From positions 75,009,337 through 75,073,336 of the forward strand of contig OY992540.1 in NCBI GenBank assembly GCA_963921195.1: a DNA stretch of 64,000 nucleotides, read 5' to 3'. Shown here in pieces: positions 44,126 through 57,400 of the stretch; within the stretch, counting starts at the first letter, position 1, and every line of letters begins with the position of its first letter. The DNA is from Pegoplata infirma. Its lineage: Eukaryota; Arthropoda; Insecta; Diptera; Anthomyiidae. The position numbers and the translations under genes were made by a program. The notes below the pieces were generated by a model. That model worked only from the letters and a program-made list of their open reading frames with translations, ran no database searches and was not told where the DNA came from.

Positions 44126-45304
44126 CTTTTTACTTTTTATTCACCAGCTGGTGAAAAACGGTTTTTATTCACCACGAGGCGAATTATTATCCAAGTTACA
44201 AACCCAAGTTATACAAATTTTTAGTTTTAAGAAAATGAAAATAGTAATTCTTGTTTTCTTTTTCGTTAAATGTTAGCTTATATAGTCAAACTGAGGTGGC
44301 GTCCTGCAACTTTTTTGAAATTAGACACCAGCCTAAAAACATTATCATGTTAAAAATAGTGCATACTTTTAGGATAAACAGAAAAATTTTAAATACTAAT
44401 GATTTTTAACATTTTAAGAAATGCTTCTAAAAGTTTCTAAAATCATTCGACTTACAATTAGTGGTATAAGACATAAATTTTCATTTGATTTGCAAAATCT
44501 TATCGTGACAATTGGCCTTAATTAAAAAATAATACGAATTTATTGTGACAATTGGTCTTTAGCAATTTTAAAAATTTTTGATTCAAAAATTCATGCACCC
44601 ATTTTGTGTTAACATCACAATGCGATATCGTGAGACAAATAGGTATTCCAACCAGACCCATCCACAGAATCAATCAACAAAAAAAAAAATTGAATAATAA
44701 AATAAATTCTTTATTCTTTTAGCACAACTTTCAATTAAAATCTTAATTTAAAATGACCACTGGCTTCTCTATAAAACCAATAAACTTAAATAATTTATTT
44801 CAATTACAATTGACCTATTTTGTTTAAGATTTAAATTAAAAACTTATTAAAAAAAAAAAGAATTGTCCTTAAGTAAAACACAACAATTTTAGCCTAATGG
44901 ATTTTTGTTTACATTTCCAAAGAACAACCAACCACACAACAACACAAATTTCCAGGAAAAAGACTTAAAAATTGTACAAACTTAAAAAAGACATTTAATT
45001 TAAAGGTTTTCTAACAATTCAAATACCCGGAAATATCAATCCACAAGAAGAACAAGAAGAAGAAGAAGAAGAAAAACTAGCCATTTAATTACATTAAGGT
45101 TTAAATTAAATTTGTTACAAAAAAGACTTCGTGCAACCAACTTCTCTGAAAAGTTTTTCTGTAGAACAAAAAAAAGGACATACATTTACACCTTTTTAAA
45201 GCCAAGTACAGATATACATACATGTGTATTAGGGCGTCCCGTCAAATTTAAACTTTCTAATTTCATGTCGTAATACCTGCCAATTTTTTTAATATTTTCA
45301 AAAT
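44126..45304. other. Non-coding DNA
   Basis: There is a palindrome TTCACCAGCTGGTGAA at about 44140 and an AAG microsatellite at about 45047-45078. No gene is identified. The segment 45233-45285 is inversely similar to 46040-46100. Confidence 0.45.
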
Positions 45305-45827
45305 AAAAAAAAATTGTAAAATTACAAGAAAAGTTTGTAAATTGTTTTTTGTACCTCCGATTTGACAAGAACTCCTTGTTATTTTACAAAGTTTTTGCCA
45401 ATAATTTTGTAATTTTACAAGCTTTTTACCAAAAAAAATTTAAATTTACAATTTTTTGAGCGATAAAACTTACAAGGAGGTTTTGTGACTTTACTAGATT
45501 TTTTGCTACCTCCTATTTTACGAGAATTCCCAGTAAAAACTACGAGTTTTTTTTTAATTTTACAAGATTTTTACCAATAAAATTGTAAATTTACAACTTT
45601 TTTGGCGAAATAAAATTAACGAGAAATTCTCGTAAATTTACTAGATTTTTTTTGTAAAAAACCTTGGACATTTGTAAAATTACAAGAAAAACTGTAAAAT
45701 TACAAAAAAAAATGTAAATTTCATTCGAAAATTATTTGTTAAAAAAACAAGGGAAACTGTCAAATATTGGAAAAATTGGATCACTAGACTTTTTCTTGTT
45801 ATTTGAAAAAAAATTTTTTTAGTGTAC
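45305..45827 (-). mobile_element. CTTGTAAAATTAC MITE, copy 4 (complete, reversed)
   Basis: It reads on the minus strand. 'ACCTCCTATTTTACGAGAAT' and TTACAAGCTTTTTACCAA-like motifs match copies 2 and 5 in reverse. The terminal A/T runs are followed by AGTGTACC at the right edge, equivalent to the (T)ACAC outer end of other copies. Confidence 0.7.
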
Positions 45828-45961
45828 CTAACATTTTCAAACTTTTGAGACCAATTTGGATAAAAAATATTTTTTGTTCAAAAATCAGCATCTGTGGACC
45901 GAAACCGCGGTTCTGGAATTTTTTTAATATTTTTTTTTTTTTAATTTTTTCCAACTTTTAC

Positions 45962-46183
45962 CGCTGGTTGCCGACTGAAGATAACCTTGAAGTTTTTTTT
46001 CATAAATTTTTCCATAATCAGCTCTTACGAGGCCATCGTTTAGCAGGTATTATGACATTCGAAATTCGAAAGTTTAAATTTGAAGAAACGCCCTGTTATG
46101 AATGTATACAACATCACTTATACTACTTAGGTAATGTTGGACATAGACGTGTAAAATACATTAAAAAACATATATTCCTGTAG
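45962..46183 (+). other. Unrecognised open frame, possible exon or repeat remnant
   Basis: The frame has 73 codons with mixed amino-acid composition, ending in a TAG at 46181. It includes 'LRGHRLAGIMTFEIRKFKFE' and 'CYECIQHHLYYLGN'. It looks less like low complexity than its surroundings. Against a gene: part of it (46040-46100) is inversely repeated at 45233-45285, suggesting an old repeat. I do not recognise the product. Confidence 0.25.
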
Positions 46184-46489
46184 TTTTAGTACCTAGAATA
46201 CATGTGTATTTAAAGTTAAAGACTTAGTTTAGACCCACACACTTGCAGATCTAAAAAAAAAAACTGATGAAAATCTGACACATTATGTTAGTCTGCTTTC
46301 AGTAACACACACACACACCCACGCACATATTTCTGGCAAATCACACACACATACATTGAAATAATATCAAACTGCCAGGTTTTTGTCGCAAAGTTTTTAA
46401 ACTGTTATTTCTGTCAACTGCACATGTATTGTGGCAAAAGGTGGATTAACTGTAATTTAGGGTGACACGTATTTCAATTTTTCTTTCTG
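46184..46489. other. Non-coding DNA with a CA microsatellite
   Basis: ACACACACACACACCC and CACACACACATACATT runs occur at about 46300-46360. No gene is seen. Confidence 0.45.
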
Positions 46490-49400
46490 GTGATATAGAA
46501 AATTTCAAAAAAAAATAGAAAATTGATAAGTTATCGATATATCGATAACACAAAATTTTCTTTACAATTGTTTTCAAAATTGTTACAAAGTTATCGATAA
46601 CACAAAGTTTTCTACAGAAAATTTTATAGTTATCGATAACCAAAATTTTTCTTCAGAAAATTTTTAAATTATTGATATAACAGAAAATTTTCTATAAAAA
46701 TTGTTAAGTTATCGATATATTAATAGCACAAAGTTTTCTATAGAAAATTGTTAAGTTATCGATACAATGAGAACACAATATTTTCTTATTCAAATTGTTA
46801 AGTTATCGATAACACAAATTTTTTTACAGAAAATTTTTAAGTTATCGATATATCTATAACACAAAGTTTTCTACAGAAAATTGTATAGTTATCGATATAT
46901 CGATAACCGAAATTTTTCTTCAGAATATTTTTAAGTTTTATATCGATAACAGAAAATTTTCTATAAAATTTTTTAAGTTATCGATATATTAATAGCAAAA
47001 AGTTTTCTACAGAAAATTGTTAAGTTATCGATACATCGATAACACAATATTTTCTTAATCAAATTGTTAAGTTATCGATATATCTATAACACAAATTTTT
47101 CTACAGAAAATTTTTAAGTTATCGACACATCGATTATACAAAATTTTCAATAGATAATTGTATCGATAACACAGCATCTTTAATAGAAAATTATATAGTT
47201 ATCGATAATAAAAAAATTGTAAGTCATCTTTATATCGTAAAACAAAATTTGAATAGTTATCGATAGTACAAAACTTTCTATAGAAAAAAAGTTATCGATA
47301 TATAATACAAAAATTTTCTATAGAAAATAGTTAGGTTTTCGAAGTGCCGATAGCACAAAATTTTGCTATAGAAAATAACAAATTACAAAAAAATACGTCA
47401 ATAACACAAAATTTTTTATTGAAAATTTTATAGTTATCGATAACACAAAATTTTCTATAGAAAATTGTATAGTTATCGATAAACAAAATTTTCTATAGAA
47501 AATTGTATAGTTATCGATAAACAAAAATAGAAAATTGTTCAGTTATCGATTTATAGACAACATAAAATTTTCTATAGAAAATTTGTTATATATCGATAAC
47601 ACAAAAATGTCTACAGAAAATTTTTAAGTTATCGTGCATTGATAAGACACAATTTTCAATAGAAAATTGTATCGATTACACAATATTTTTTCAAGAGAAA
47701 AGTGTATAGTTGTCGATAACAAAAAAAATTTAAGTTATCTTTATATCGTAAAACAAACTTTTCTTTCGAAAATGTTTATGTTATCGATAACACGAAATTC
47801 TCTAGAGAAAACTGTATAGATAACACCACATTTTCAAGAGAAAATTGTACAGTTATCGATAACACCAAATGTTCTTTACAAAATTGCATAGTAATCAAAA
47901 CATTGAAATTTTATGGATATCGATAACATGTCAATTACACAAAGTTTTATTTTAGAAAAATGCTATCGATAAAATAAAATTTTCTATAGAAAATTTTCTC
48001 AATTATAGATTTATCGATAACACGAAAAAATTGTATAGTTATCGATAACACACAAGTTGCTCTAGAAAATGGTTAAATTATCGTAACACGCCATTTTCTC
48101 TATGAAATTTGTTAAGTTATCGATATAACACAAAATTTTCTTTAGAAAACTTTTTGCTTTATGGATTTATCGATAACACAAAAATTTTTTGTTGAAAATT
48201 GTACAGTTATCGATAACACAAAAATAGAAAATTGTATAGTTATCGATATATCGATAAGACAAAATTTTCGATAGAAAACTTTATAGTTATTGATATATCG
48301 ATAGCACTATATTTGTATAATCGATATATCGATAACACAAAGTTTTCTGTAGTAACTTTTATAGTTGTCGATACATCGATAACACAAAGTTTTCTATAAA
48401 AAATTGATAAGTTATCGATATATTGTTAACAAAAAGTTGTTGTTATCGATAACACAAAAGTTTCTATAAAAAATTTGTTAAGCTATAACAAAAATTTTCT
48501 ATAAAAATTTTTTCAAATTATCGATAACACAAAATGTTCCATAGTAAATTTGTTTAGTTGTTTTTAAGTTATCGATACATCGATAACACAAAATTTTCAA
48601 TAGATAATTCTATCGATAACACAACATTTTCAATAGAAAATTCAATAGTTATGGATAATAAAAAAATTATAAGTTATATTTATATCGTAAAACAAAAGTT
48701 GTAAAGTTATCGATAGATCGATAGTACAAAACTTTCTGTAGAAAAAAGTTATCGATATATTGTTAAGTTATCGATACATCGATAACACAATATTTTCTTA
48801 ATCAAATTGTTAAGTTATCGATATATCGATAACACAAATTTTTCTGCAGAGAAATTTTAAATTATCGATACATCGATAACACAAAATTTTCAATAGATAA
48901 TTCTATCGATAACACAACATTTTCAATATCGATAACACAAAATTTTCTATAGAAAATTTTATAGTTATCGATAATACAAAATTTTCTTTAGAAAATTGTA
49001 TAGTTATCGATAAGACAAAATTTTTTATAGAACATTTTCTAAATTATAGATTTATCGATAACATGAAATTTCTATAGAAAATTGTATAATTATCGATAAC
49101 ACACAAGTTTCTTTAGAAAATGGTTAAATTACCGATAACACGCTATTTTCTCTATGAAATTTGTTGAGTTATCGATATAACATAAAATTTTCTTTAGAAA
49201 ACTTTTTGCTTTATGGATATATTGATAACACAAAAATTTTTTATTGAAAATTGTACAGTTATCGATAACACAAAAATAGAAAATTGTATCGTAATCGATA
49301 TATTGATAATACAAAATTTTCAATAGAAAATTTTATAGTTATTGATATATCGATAACACTATATTTGTATAATTGGCGATATATCGATAACACAAAGTTT

Positions 49401-50905
49401 TCTGTAGAAACTTGTATAGTTGTCGATACATCGATAACACAAAGTTTTCTATAAAAAATTGATAAGTTATCGATATATTGATAACAAAAAGTTGTTGTTA
49501 TCGATAACACAAAAGTTTCTATTAAAAATTTTTTGTTAAGCTATCGATGTATCGTTAACAAAAATTTTCTATAAAAAATTTTTAAATTATCGATAACACA
49601 AAATGTTCCATAGAAAATTTGTTTAGTTGTTATCAATATGGCAACAATACAAAATTTTCTATAGAAGATTTTTTATTCATAGAAAATTGTATAGTTATCG
49701 ATATATCGTTAACAAAAAAAAATTGTAAAGTTGTTATCGATAAATCGATAACACAAAATTTCTACAGATAATTTTTATATATATCTATAAAAAATTGTTT
49801 AGTTATCGATATCGATAGTTAAAAATGTTGTAAAGAAAATTGTACAAAAAATGTTTTATGGAAAATTTTATAGTTATTGATAACCCAAAAATTTTCCATA
49901 GAAAATGTCTTTAGTTAGTCGATACATCGATAACACAAATTTTCTATAAAAAATGGTTAAGTTATCGATAACACTAAGTTTTTTCTAAGAAATTTCTAAG
50001 TTATCGATATATAACACAAAATATTTCATAGAAATTTGTTTAGGTTTTCGATATATCGATAACCCAACATTTTGTTTAGAAAATTTGTTAATTTATCGAT
50101 ATATCTATAGAAAATGGTTAAGTTATAGATAACACAAAGTTTTCTTTAAGAAATTTTTGAGTTATCGATATATCTATAACACAAAATATTTCATAGAAAG
50201 TTTTTCGATAAATCGATAACACAACGTTTTCTTTCAAAAATTTGTTAAGTTATTGTATTTAGAAAATTTGTTAAGTTATCGATAACACAAAATTTTATTT
50301 AGAAAATTTGTTAAGTTATCGATATATCTGATAAATAATTTTTTTTTAGAAAATCTGTTAAGTTATCGATGTATCGATAACTGAAAATTTGTTAAGTTAT
50401 CGAAATATCGATAACAAAAAATTTTATTTTAAAAATTTGTTAAGTTATCGATGTATCGATAACACAAAATTTTCTTTAGAAAATTTGTGAAGTTATCGAT
50501 TTTCTTTGAAAAATTTGTTAAATTATCGATATATCGATAACACAAAATTTTGTAAAAAAAATTGTTAAGAAATTGACGACCTAAAATTTTCTCAAAGAAC
50601 TTTGTTGAGTTATCATTTTATCGATAACACAAAATTTTCTTTAGAAAATTGTTAAGCTATCGATATATCGATAACACAAAACTATTTTTAGGAAATTGAT
50701 ATTGATATATCGATAAACCAAAATTTCTTTAGAAAATTGTTATGTTATCGATAACACAAAATTTTCCATAGAATATTTGTTATGTTATCGATAACACAAA
50801 AATTTGTTTTATGTTTTCTATTTATGTTTGGTTATCTTTGAATCAAGAATTTTTATAGAAATTTTTTAAGTTATCGATAACACAAATTTGTTTACATCAG
50901 AATCG
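46490..50905. repeat. TATCGATA palindromic satellite (DRE/CGATA-rich), about 4.4 kb
   Basis: Variable units of about 45-60 bp combine two perfect palindromes: GTTATCGATATATCGATAAC (for example 46530-46549) and AAATTTTCTATAGAAAATTT-type sequence. They are joined by ACACA and GTTAAG. CGATA occurs in most units in both orientations, well over one hundred times. TATCGATA is the DREF recognition element and clustered CGATA is the BEAF-32 motif in Drosophila. No gene lies in the array; several AT-rich minus-strand frames are artefacts. Confidence 0.88.
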
Positions 50906-52059
50906 GATTAAGTTGTAAAAAACTTGCCACTCTAAGAAAAACATTGGTATACAGTGTCTAACACTACTTCAACAAGATGATTGCTTTGGATTAAACTACG
51001 TTTGATACGACAAACTTTTTACCTTTAATTTTATCAGGGTTTTCTATAGTTTTTTTCTTCGTTTTCTTTGGATTCTATGTTCTCACACTCAAAACCAACA
51101 ATAATCGTGTTAACATTGTTGCTAAAAATAACAGTAAAAAGTGTCAAAAACATGAGTGTCTATGTTTTCATACATACACAACATTCATAGTGAAAGTACA
51201 TACGGGTATAAATGAATATGTGTTGGTAGGTAAGTACATTCTAAATACATAAACACATACAGATGCAGGCATACATAAACATAGTGTTAATGTAGTTGTT
51301 GCCAGTATAACTATACAACATTCACGCGTGTGTGTGTGTGTGGTTTAGGGTTACCTAGCAATGTTTGTACATACTTTATATGTAGTACGTGATGTTTAAA
51401 ATCAATGTTTTCACTTGTAAGTCACTTGTATGTAGAGTCTACTTTGTATAAGTATGTATGTTTATCTAATTTAATAATTACAAAATTGTTTAAAATATTT
51501 TTCTTTTTTGGTTATGTTGTCATTTACTTTTAGGCTATGTTTATATAGTTTAGGATTTGAAAACATTTTTCGGTTTTCAGGAAATTATTAAAAAGTAATA
51601 AAATATTTAATTATACTAGACCTAGTTTTCAAAAGTACATGCTTTAACAATTACGTGTTTATTTTAAATGTTTTTAAGAGTTTTTAACACGCTGTTTTGC
51701 TAATTTGTGAATTTTGTTATAATAGAGAAAGCGGGGGTATAAAAACAATTTAATATTACAAAAATGTATGCATTTTCAATTGTTTTCTAGTGAATTTAGG
51801 GTCTTAAAAGAGACAGCAGTTCGTATGAGCATGTTAAATAATAAATGTTACGTATACGTCTAATCGTCTAATACTACGAATCAGGTTCATCAATGCGTAT
51901 GATTAATTTGATTATAGAATTTTAAATACATTTAGTCCAATCAGAGGATGAGGAAACATTCACGGCCTTAATTTTTATATGATTTGACAAGTAAAAAAAT
52001 TGGACTTGACGAATATAATTTTAAATAAATTTGGTAAACAATATTTTTTTTGAAATTTG
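50906..52059. other. Non-coding DNA, probably single-copy
   Basis: It includes a GT microsatellite (CGCGTGTGTGTGTGTGTGG at about 51325) and ordinary AT-rich sequence. No ORF or RNA gene is recognised. Confidence 0.45.
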
Positions 52060-53948
52060 TACCGGTTATACCCAAATTTAGCTATTTTCGCTCTATAATC
52101 ATAAAATGCAATTAAGGTTTTTAGGAAAAATGTATACTTAAAGGGATTTTTGGAAATTTATAGCTATGACACCCATTTGTTCTAGTTTTCCAACTCTAGT
52201 TAAATCATAAAATGCAAGTTGTATTTTTTATTTGCATTGATGATCCTCAATGTTTGCTGTTTTTGCCTTAGCACCTCTAGTTAAGCCATTAATTACAGGT
52301 GACGTTTTTTTTAAGAAAAAAATCATATTAAAATGGATTTCTTTAAATTTATAGCGATTTTCGCTATAGAACCTTTTGTTAGGGATATTTAGAAAAAAAT
52401 CATATAAAAAAGTATTTTTGAAATCTATAGGAACGATCCCCTAAATCAACTGTTTTTGCTCAAGCCAGTTGTAAAGGATTTTTTGAGAATTTATATGGAT
52501 GCTTCTCAGTTTTAGCTGTTTTCACTCTAGCCCCTCTTTAGAAAGAAAAAAATCCTAAAAAAATTGATTTTTTGAAATTTATAGAAATGAACCCCAATTT
52601 CAGATATTTTTGCTCAAGCTTCCTTGTATGCGGTTTTTAGAAAAAAACATATAAAAAAAGATTGAATATTAAATATGATGATTATCAATTTCAGCCATTT
52701 TCGCCCTAACGCTCCCAGCTAAGGATTTAATTGCATTTATCATATAAAATTGAATTTTTGAAAATTTATTGCGATGATCCCCAAATTTTGCTATTTTTGT
52801 TCTTACACCTCGTGTTAAGCCATAAAATGCAAGTAAAAATTTTTAGAAAAAAAAATAGAAAAAAGGATAAAGGAATTAATTGTAACTAAATCATATAAAA
52901 ATTGATTTGGAAAATTTATAACGATGATCCACAATATCACCTTTTTTAGTTCTAGTTAAGCCATAAAGTGCAATTGCAGTTTTTTAGAAAATTTCATATC
53001 AAATGGTATTTTGGTATAATTTAAAATTTAAGCTATTTTTGCTTTAGAACCTAGCTATTTTCACTCCAGCTCTTTTGTGATATTTAAATGAATGATCCCT
53101 AATATCAGCTGTTTTCGATCTACCACCTCTAGTTAAGCCATAAAACGTAAATAAAGTTTTTTTAGAAAAAAATGATATAAAAATCAATTTTTGACATTTA
53201 TAGCGACATCCCTAATTTTCATATTCGTATTAAAATGGATTTTTTGAAAATTATAGCGATGATACACAATTTTAGCTATTTTTGTCTAGCGTCTCTAGTT
53301 AAGTATTGAATTGCAGTTAAAATTTTTTTTCTGGAAATTTAAAGCAATAATCCCTAATTTTGTTTTCTCTCTATGACCTCTAGTTAAGAAAAAAAAATTT
53401 GCATAACCCTTTCAGAAATGGATGTAATTTTGTAAATTGGAAATAAATTCCAGATTTTTAGGAAAAAAAAAATCATATGAAGATCGATTTTTGAAAATTT
53501 GTTTGCGATGATCCCAAAATTTAGCTTTTTTGCATTTGCACCTCTAGTTATGCCATAAAATTTAAGTAAACATTTTTAGAAAACATCATATACCCCAATT
53601 AGAAATTTTGTCTTTAAGACAATGTCAGTAATGATTCATCAGGTAGAAGTCAGCAAGTGAATACGTTTTACTAAAGACAACTTAAGGACATGTCATAACT
53701 TTTGTCGGAGCTCCCCAAGTTCAATAAATGTACTGACTTGTCATATAAGTTGTCTTATCAATTTAGAAAAATCATGTCTTTAATGCTGACAATTATATAG
53801 CAAATCCGACCAATCGCTAAAAAAATTTTTTTCCGATGTAAAATCGATGTAATTTTGTTTAATCTTTTAAAACTCTTTTAATTTTCTTTGTAATTAAAAA
53901 AATAAAATTGAATTGGTCATAAAACAATAAAAAAATAATAAAAAAAAA

Positions 53949-54030
53949 TCCGCGACCGGGGATTGAACCGAGGCCAAAAATCTACAACACGTAAGCTGCC
54001 GAACCTGCTAGACAACTAGGCCAACCACAA
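53949..54030 (-). other. tRNA-like sequence
   Basis: On the minus strand GGCCTAGTTGTCTAGCAGGT resembles a D-arm/A box and GGTTCAATCCCCGG a T-arm/B box. The anticodon arm and acceptor are not convincing, so this is a tRNA-derived remnant. Confidence 0.5.
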
Positions 54031-54404
54031 CTTAAAATTGTTTGTAATAAAATATATTTTGAAATCATAATATTTTCAAATTTGTCAAAAACAAAATAAA
54101 TTGAATATATCGTCACCTTAATTGTAAAGGGCACCTGCAATATTTTTTTTGTAAATATTTTTTTTTTTTTGTTTTGTATAAATAATATTAAAAACAACTA
54201 AGATACGCTTAAATAACTCTAACAAAATCTTGTTAAATAGGATGAAACTAAATTCCAATTAATATTTAAAAAAAATTTTATATTTGAGAAAAAAAAATTA
54301 TATTGTAGCATTTTTCAATTCAGGTGACGAAATATATATAACAGGACAGTTCAAATAATAAATTAATTTAAATTTGTTTTTAAATAAACACATTTATTAT
54401 CAAA

Positions 54405-54475
54405 GTTTGGCTAAAGGGGTAAGGTGCTAGACTAGTAAACAGAAGGTTCTGAGTTCGCGGACCAAGTGAGGCAGA
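54405..54475 (+). other. tRNA-like sequence
   Basis: GGCTAAAGGGGTAAGGTGCT and TCTGAGTTCGCGGACC resemble D-arm and T-arm regions of a degraded tRNA. It is oriented opposite to the segment at 53949-54030. Confidence 0.4.
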
Positions 54476-57400
54476 TCAAAATAGTAAGTTTTAAAAAATT
54501 AAATTTAAGAAAAGGACAGATAAAAATAGTAAGTAGTGTAAATTAAAAGACGTGATTAATAAATTTTAAATTTTTGGACGATCTCAGACGTACTATGTAC
54601 ATGTCATAATGTAGTCAGCACTATTGACTACCTGAATACTTGTCGGCGTGGAATTTTGACAAAATACTTGAAAAAGTCAGGAGGTGTCATTAGGTTTTTT
54701 GTATGGTCAGAGATTTTTCAGTCAGCAGGTACACTGACATTGTCATAAGGAAGTCTTTGAGATGTCTTAACAACATTTCTAATTGGGACAAATTGATTTC
54801 GAAAAATTTATACGATGATCCCCAATATCGGCTTTAATTTGTTCTAGCACCCCTAGTTAAGCCATAAAATGCAGTTAAAGTTTTTTTAAAAAAATTCATA
54901 AAAAATGTTTTTTTTTTTTGAAAAAATTAAAATAAAAAAAAATAAAATAAGATGATCCTCAATTTTTCGAAATTTATTGCGATGATCCATAAATTTAAGT
55001 ACAGTGATATAGTCAAAAAAAATAATGGGTTTTTGGATACTTACTAGCACCTCTAGTTAAGCCATTAAATGCAGGTAAAATGTTTTTTAATTTATAGCGA
55101 CAATCCCCAAATTTCATATTCATATAAAAATAGATTTTGAAAAATTATAGCGATGATTCCCAATTTTAGCTTTTCTAGCGTATCTAGTTATGGATTGAAT
55201 TTCAAATTTAAGTAAAAATTTTTAGAAAATTGGAGAAAAGAAATTAAAACGATGATCCCTAATATCAGCTATTTTTGTTCTAGCACCCCTAGTTAAGCCA
55301 TAAAATGTTTCATATTAAATGGACTTTTTGGAATATTCACAAATTTAAGTTATTTTCTTTTAAACCTCTTGTTAGGGACTTAAAAAAAATAATAAAAATA
55401 ATTTTATTAAATTTATAGGAATGATCCCCATTTTATGTTATTTTTGCTCAAGCACCCTTTCAAGGGATTTTATAGGAATGATCCCCAATTTTAGCTGTTT
55501 TTGCTCAAGCACTCTTTTAAGGGATTTTTAGAAAAATGCATATGAAAAAACTTTTAAATGTTAATTGTAATAATCCTCAATTTCAGCTATTTTCGCTGAG
55601 GAATTAATTGCAATTATAGCTTTTTCGCAAAAAAAAAAGATAAAAAAATTTATGTTTGGAAATTTATTGCGATGATCCCTAAATTTATATATTTGTGCTC
55701 TTGGACCAATGGGTAATCCATAAAATTAAGTTACAGTGTTGTAGACAAAAAATCAAAAAATAATGGGTTTTTAGATATTTAAAGCAATGATCCCTAATTT
55801 CAGCTATTTCCGGTTTAGCACCTCTAGTTAAGCCATTACATGCAGGTAAAGTTTTTTTAGAAAAAATTCATATAAAAATTGTTTTTTTTGGAAATTTATT
55901 TTCATATTCATAAAAAAATAGATTTTGGAAAATTATAGCAAATCTTGTGTCTCCAGTAAAGTATTGAATTCCAATTTCAAGTAAAAATTTTATTAATTTT
56001 TTTTTTTAATTTATATTGAAAAATGTATCACCATGATATTGGGTTATTTTTGTTCTATCACACTTAGTTAAGCCATACAATGCAATAAAAGCTTTTTTTA
56101 AAAATTTCGTTTCAAATTAACTTTTTTGAATTATCCTAAATTTCAGCTATTTTCGGTTTAGAATGATTCCCAATTTCAGCTATTTTTTCTCAAGCACCCT
56201 TTAAAGGGATTTTTAGAGGAAATGCATATGAAAAAAAAAAACTTTAAATATTTATTGGAATGATCCTCAATTTCAGCTATTTTCGCTCCTTCGGTCCCAG
56301 CTGATTAATTAATTGCAATTATAGCTTTTTCGCAAAAAAAGGTAAAAAAATATTTTTGTAAATTTATTGCGATGATCCCTAAATTTAGATTTAGTTAATC
56401 CATAAAATGCAGGTACAATGTTGAAGACAAAAAATAAAAAAAAAATGGGTTTTTTGATATTTAAAGTAATGATGCCTAATTTCAGCTATTTTCGCTCTAG
56501 CACCTCTAGTTAAGCCATTAAATTTTTTTGAAAAAATTCGTACAAAAATGTTTTTTTGTATTCATATTTATATAAAAAAAGATTTTGGAAAATTATAGCG
56601 ATGATTCCCAATTTTATCTATATTAGTCTAGCGTCTCTAGTTATGGATTAAATGCAAGTAAAAATTTTTGGAAAATTAAAGAAAAAAATTATAACAATGA
56701 TCCCCAATATTAGCTATTTATGTTCTAGCACCCCTAGTTAAGCCATAAAATACAATAAAAGTTTTTAGAAAATTTCATGTCAAGTGGACTTTTTGGAATG
56801 ATCCCAAATTTCAACTATTTTCTTTTGAACCTCTTGTTAGGGATTTAAAAAAATAATAAAAAAATGGATTTTTGGAAATTTATAGGAATGATTCCCAATA
56901 TCAGCTATTTTTGCTCAAGCACTCTTTTAAGGGATTTTTTTAGGAATGATCTCCAATTTCAGCTATTTTTGCTCAAGCACCCTTTTAAGGGATTTTTAGA
57001 GGAAATGCATATACAATTTTTTTTAAATATTTATTGAAATGATCCTCAATTTCAGTCATTTTCGCCCTTGCGCTCCCAGCTGAGGAATTAATTAAAAGAT
57101 AAAGAAATTAATATTTGGAAATTTATTGCGATGATCCCTAAATTTAGATATTTGTTTTTTAAATATTTATTGAAATGATCCTCAATTTCAGTCATTTTCG
57201 CCCTTGCGCTCCCAGCTGAGGAATTAATTAAAAGATAAAGAAATTAATATTTGGAAATTTATTGCGATGATCCCTAAATTTAGATATTTGTTCTCTTGCA
57301 CCAATAGGTAATCCATCAAATGCAGGTACAGTGTTGTAGGCAAAAAATCAAAAAAAAAATGGGTTTTTGGATATTTATGGCAATGGTCCCTAATTTGAGC

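Larger units (their letters stand above)
53594..54787. mobile_element. TIR element with two opposed tRNA-like segments
   Basis: The ends CCCAATTAGAAAT (53594-53606) and ATTTCTAATTGGG (54775-54787) are perfect inverted repeats. Subterminal motifs ACAATGTCAGT and TGTCATAA/TTATGACA recur in both halves. Inside are a minus-strand tRNA-like segment (53949-54030) and a plus-strand one (54405-54475). The element is 1,194 bp with no ORF. The target duplication is not clear. The satellite continues on both sides. Confidence 0.65.

Noticed and set aside
46490..50905. CRISPR-like array
   Set aside because: Repeats are palindromic and degenerate with no unique spacers, and the genome is eukaryotic.
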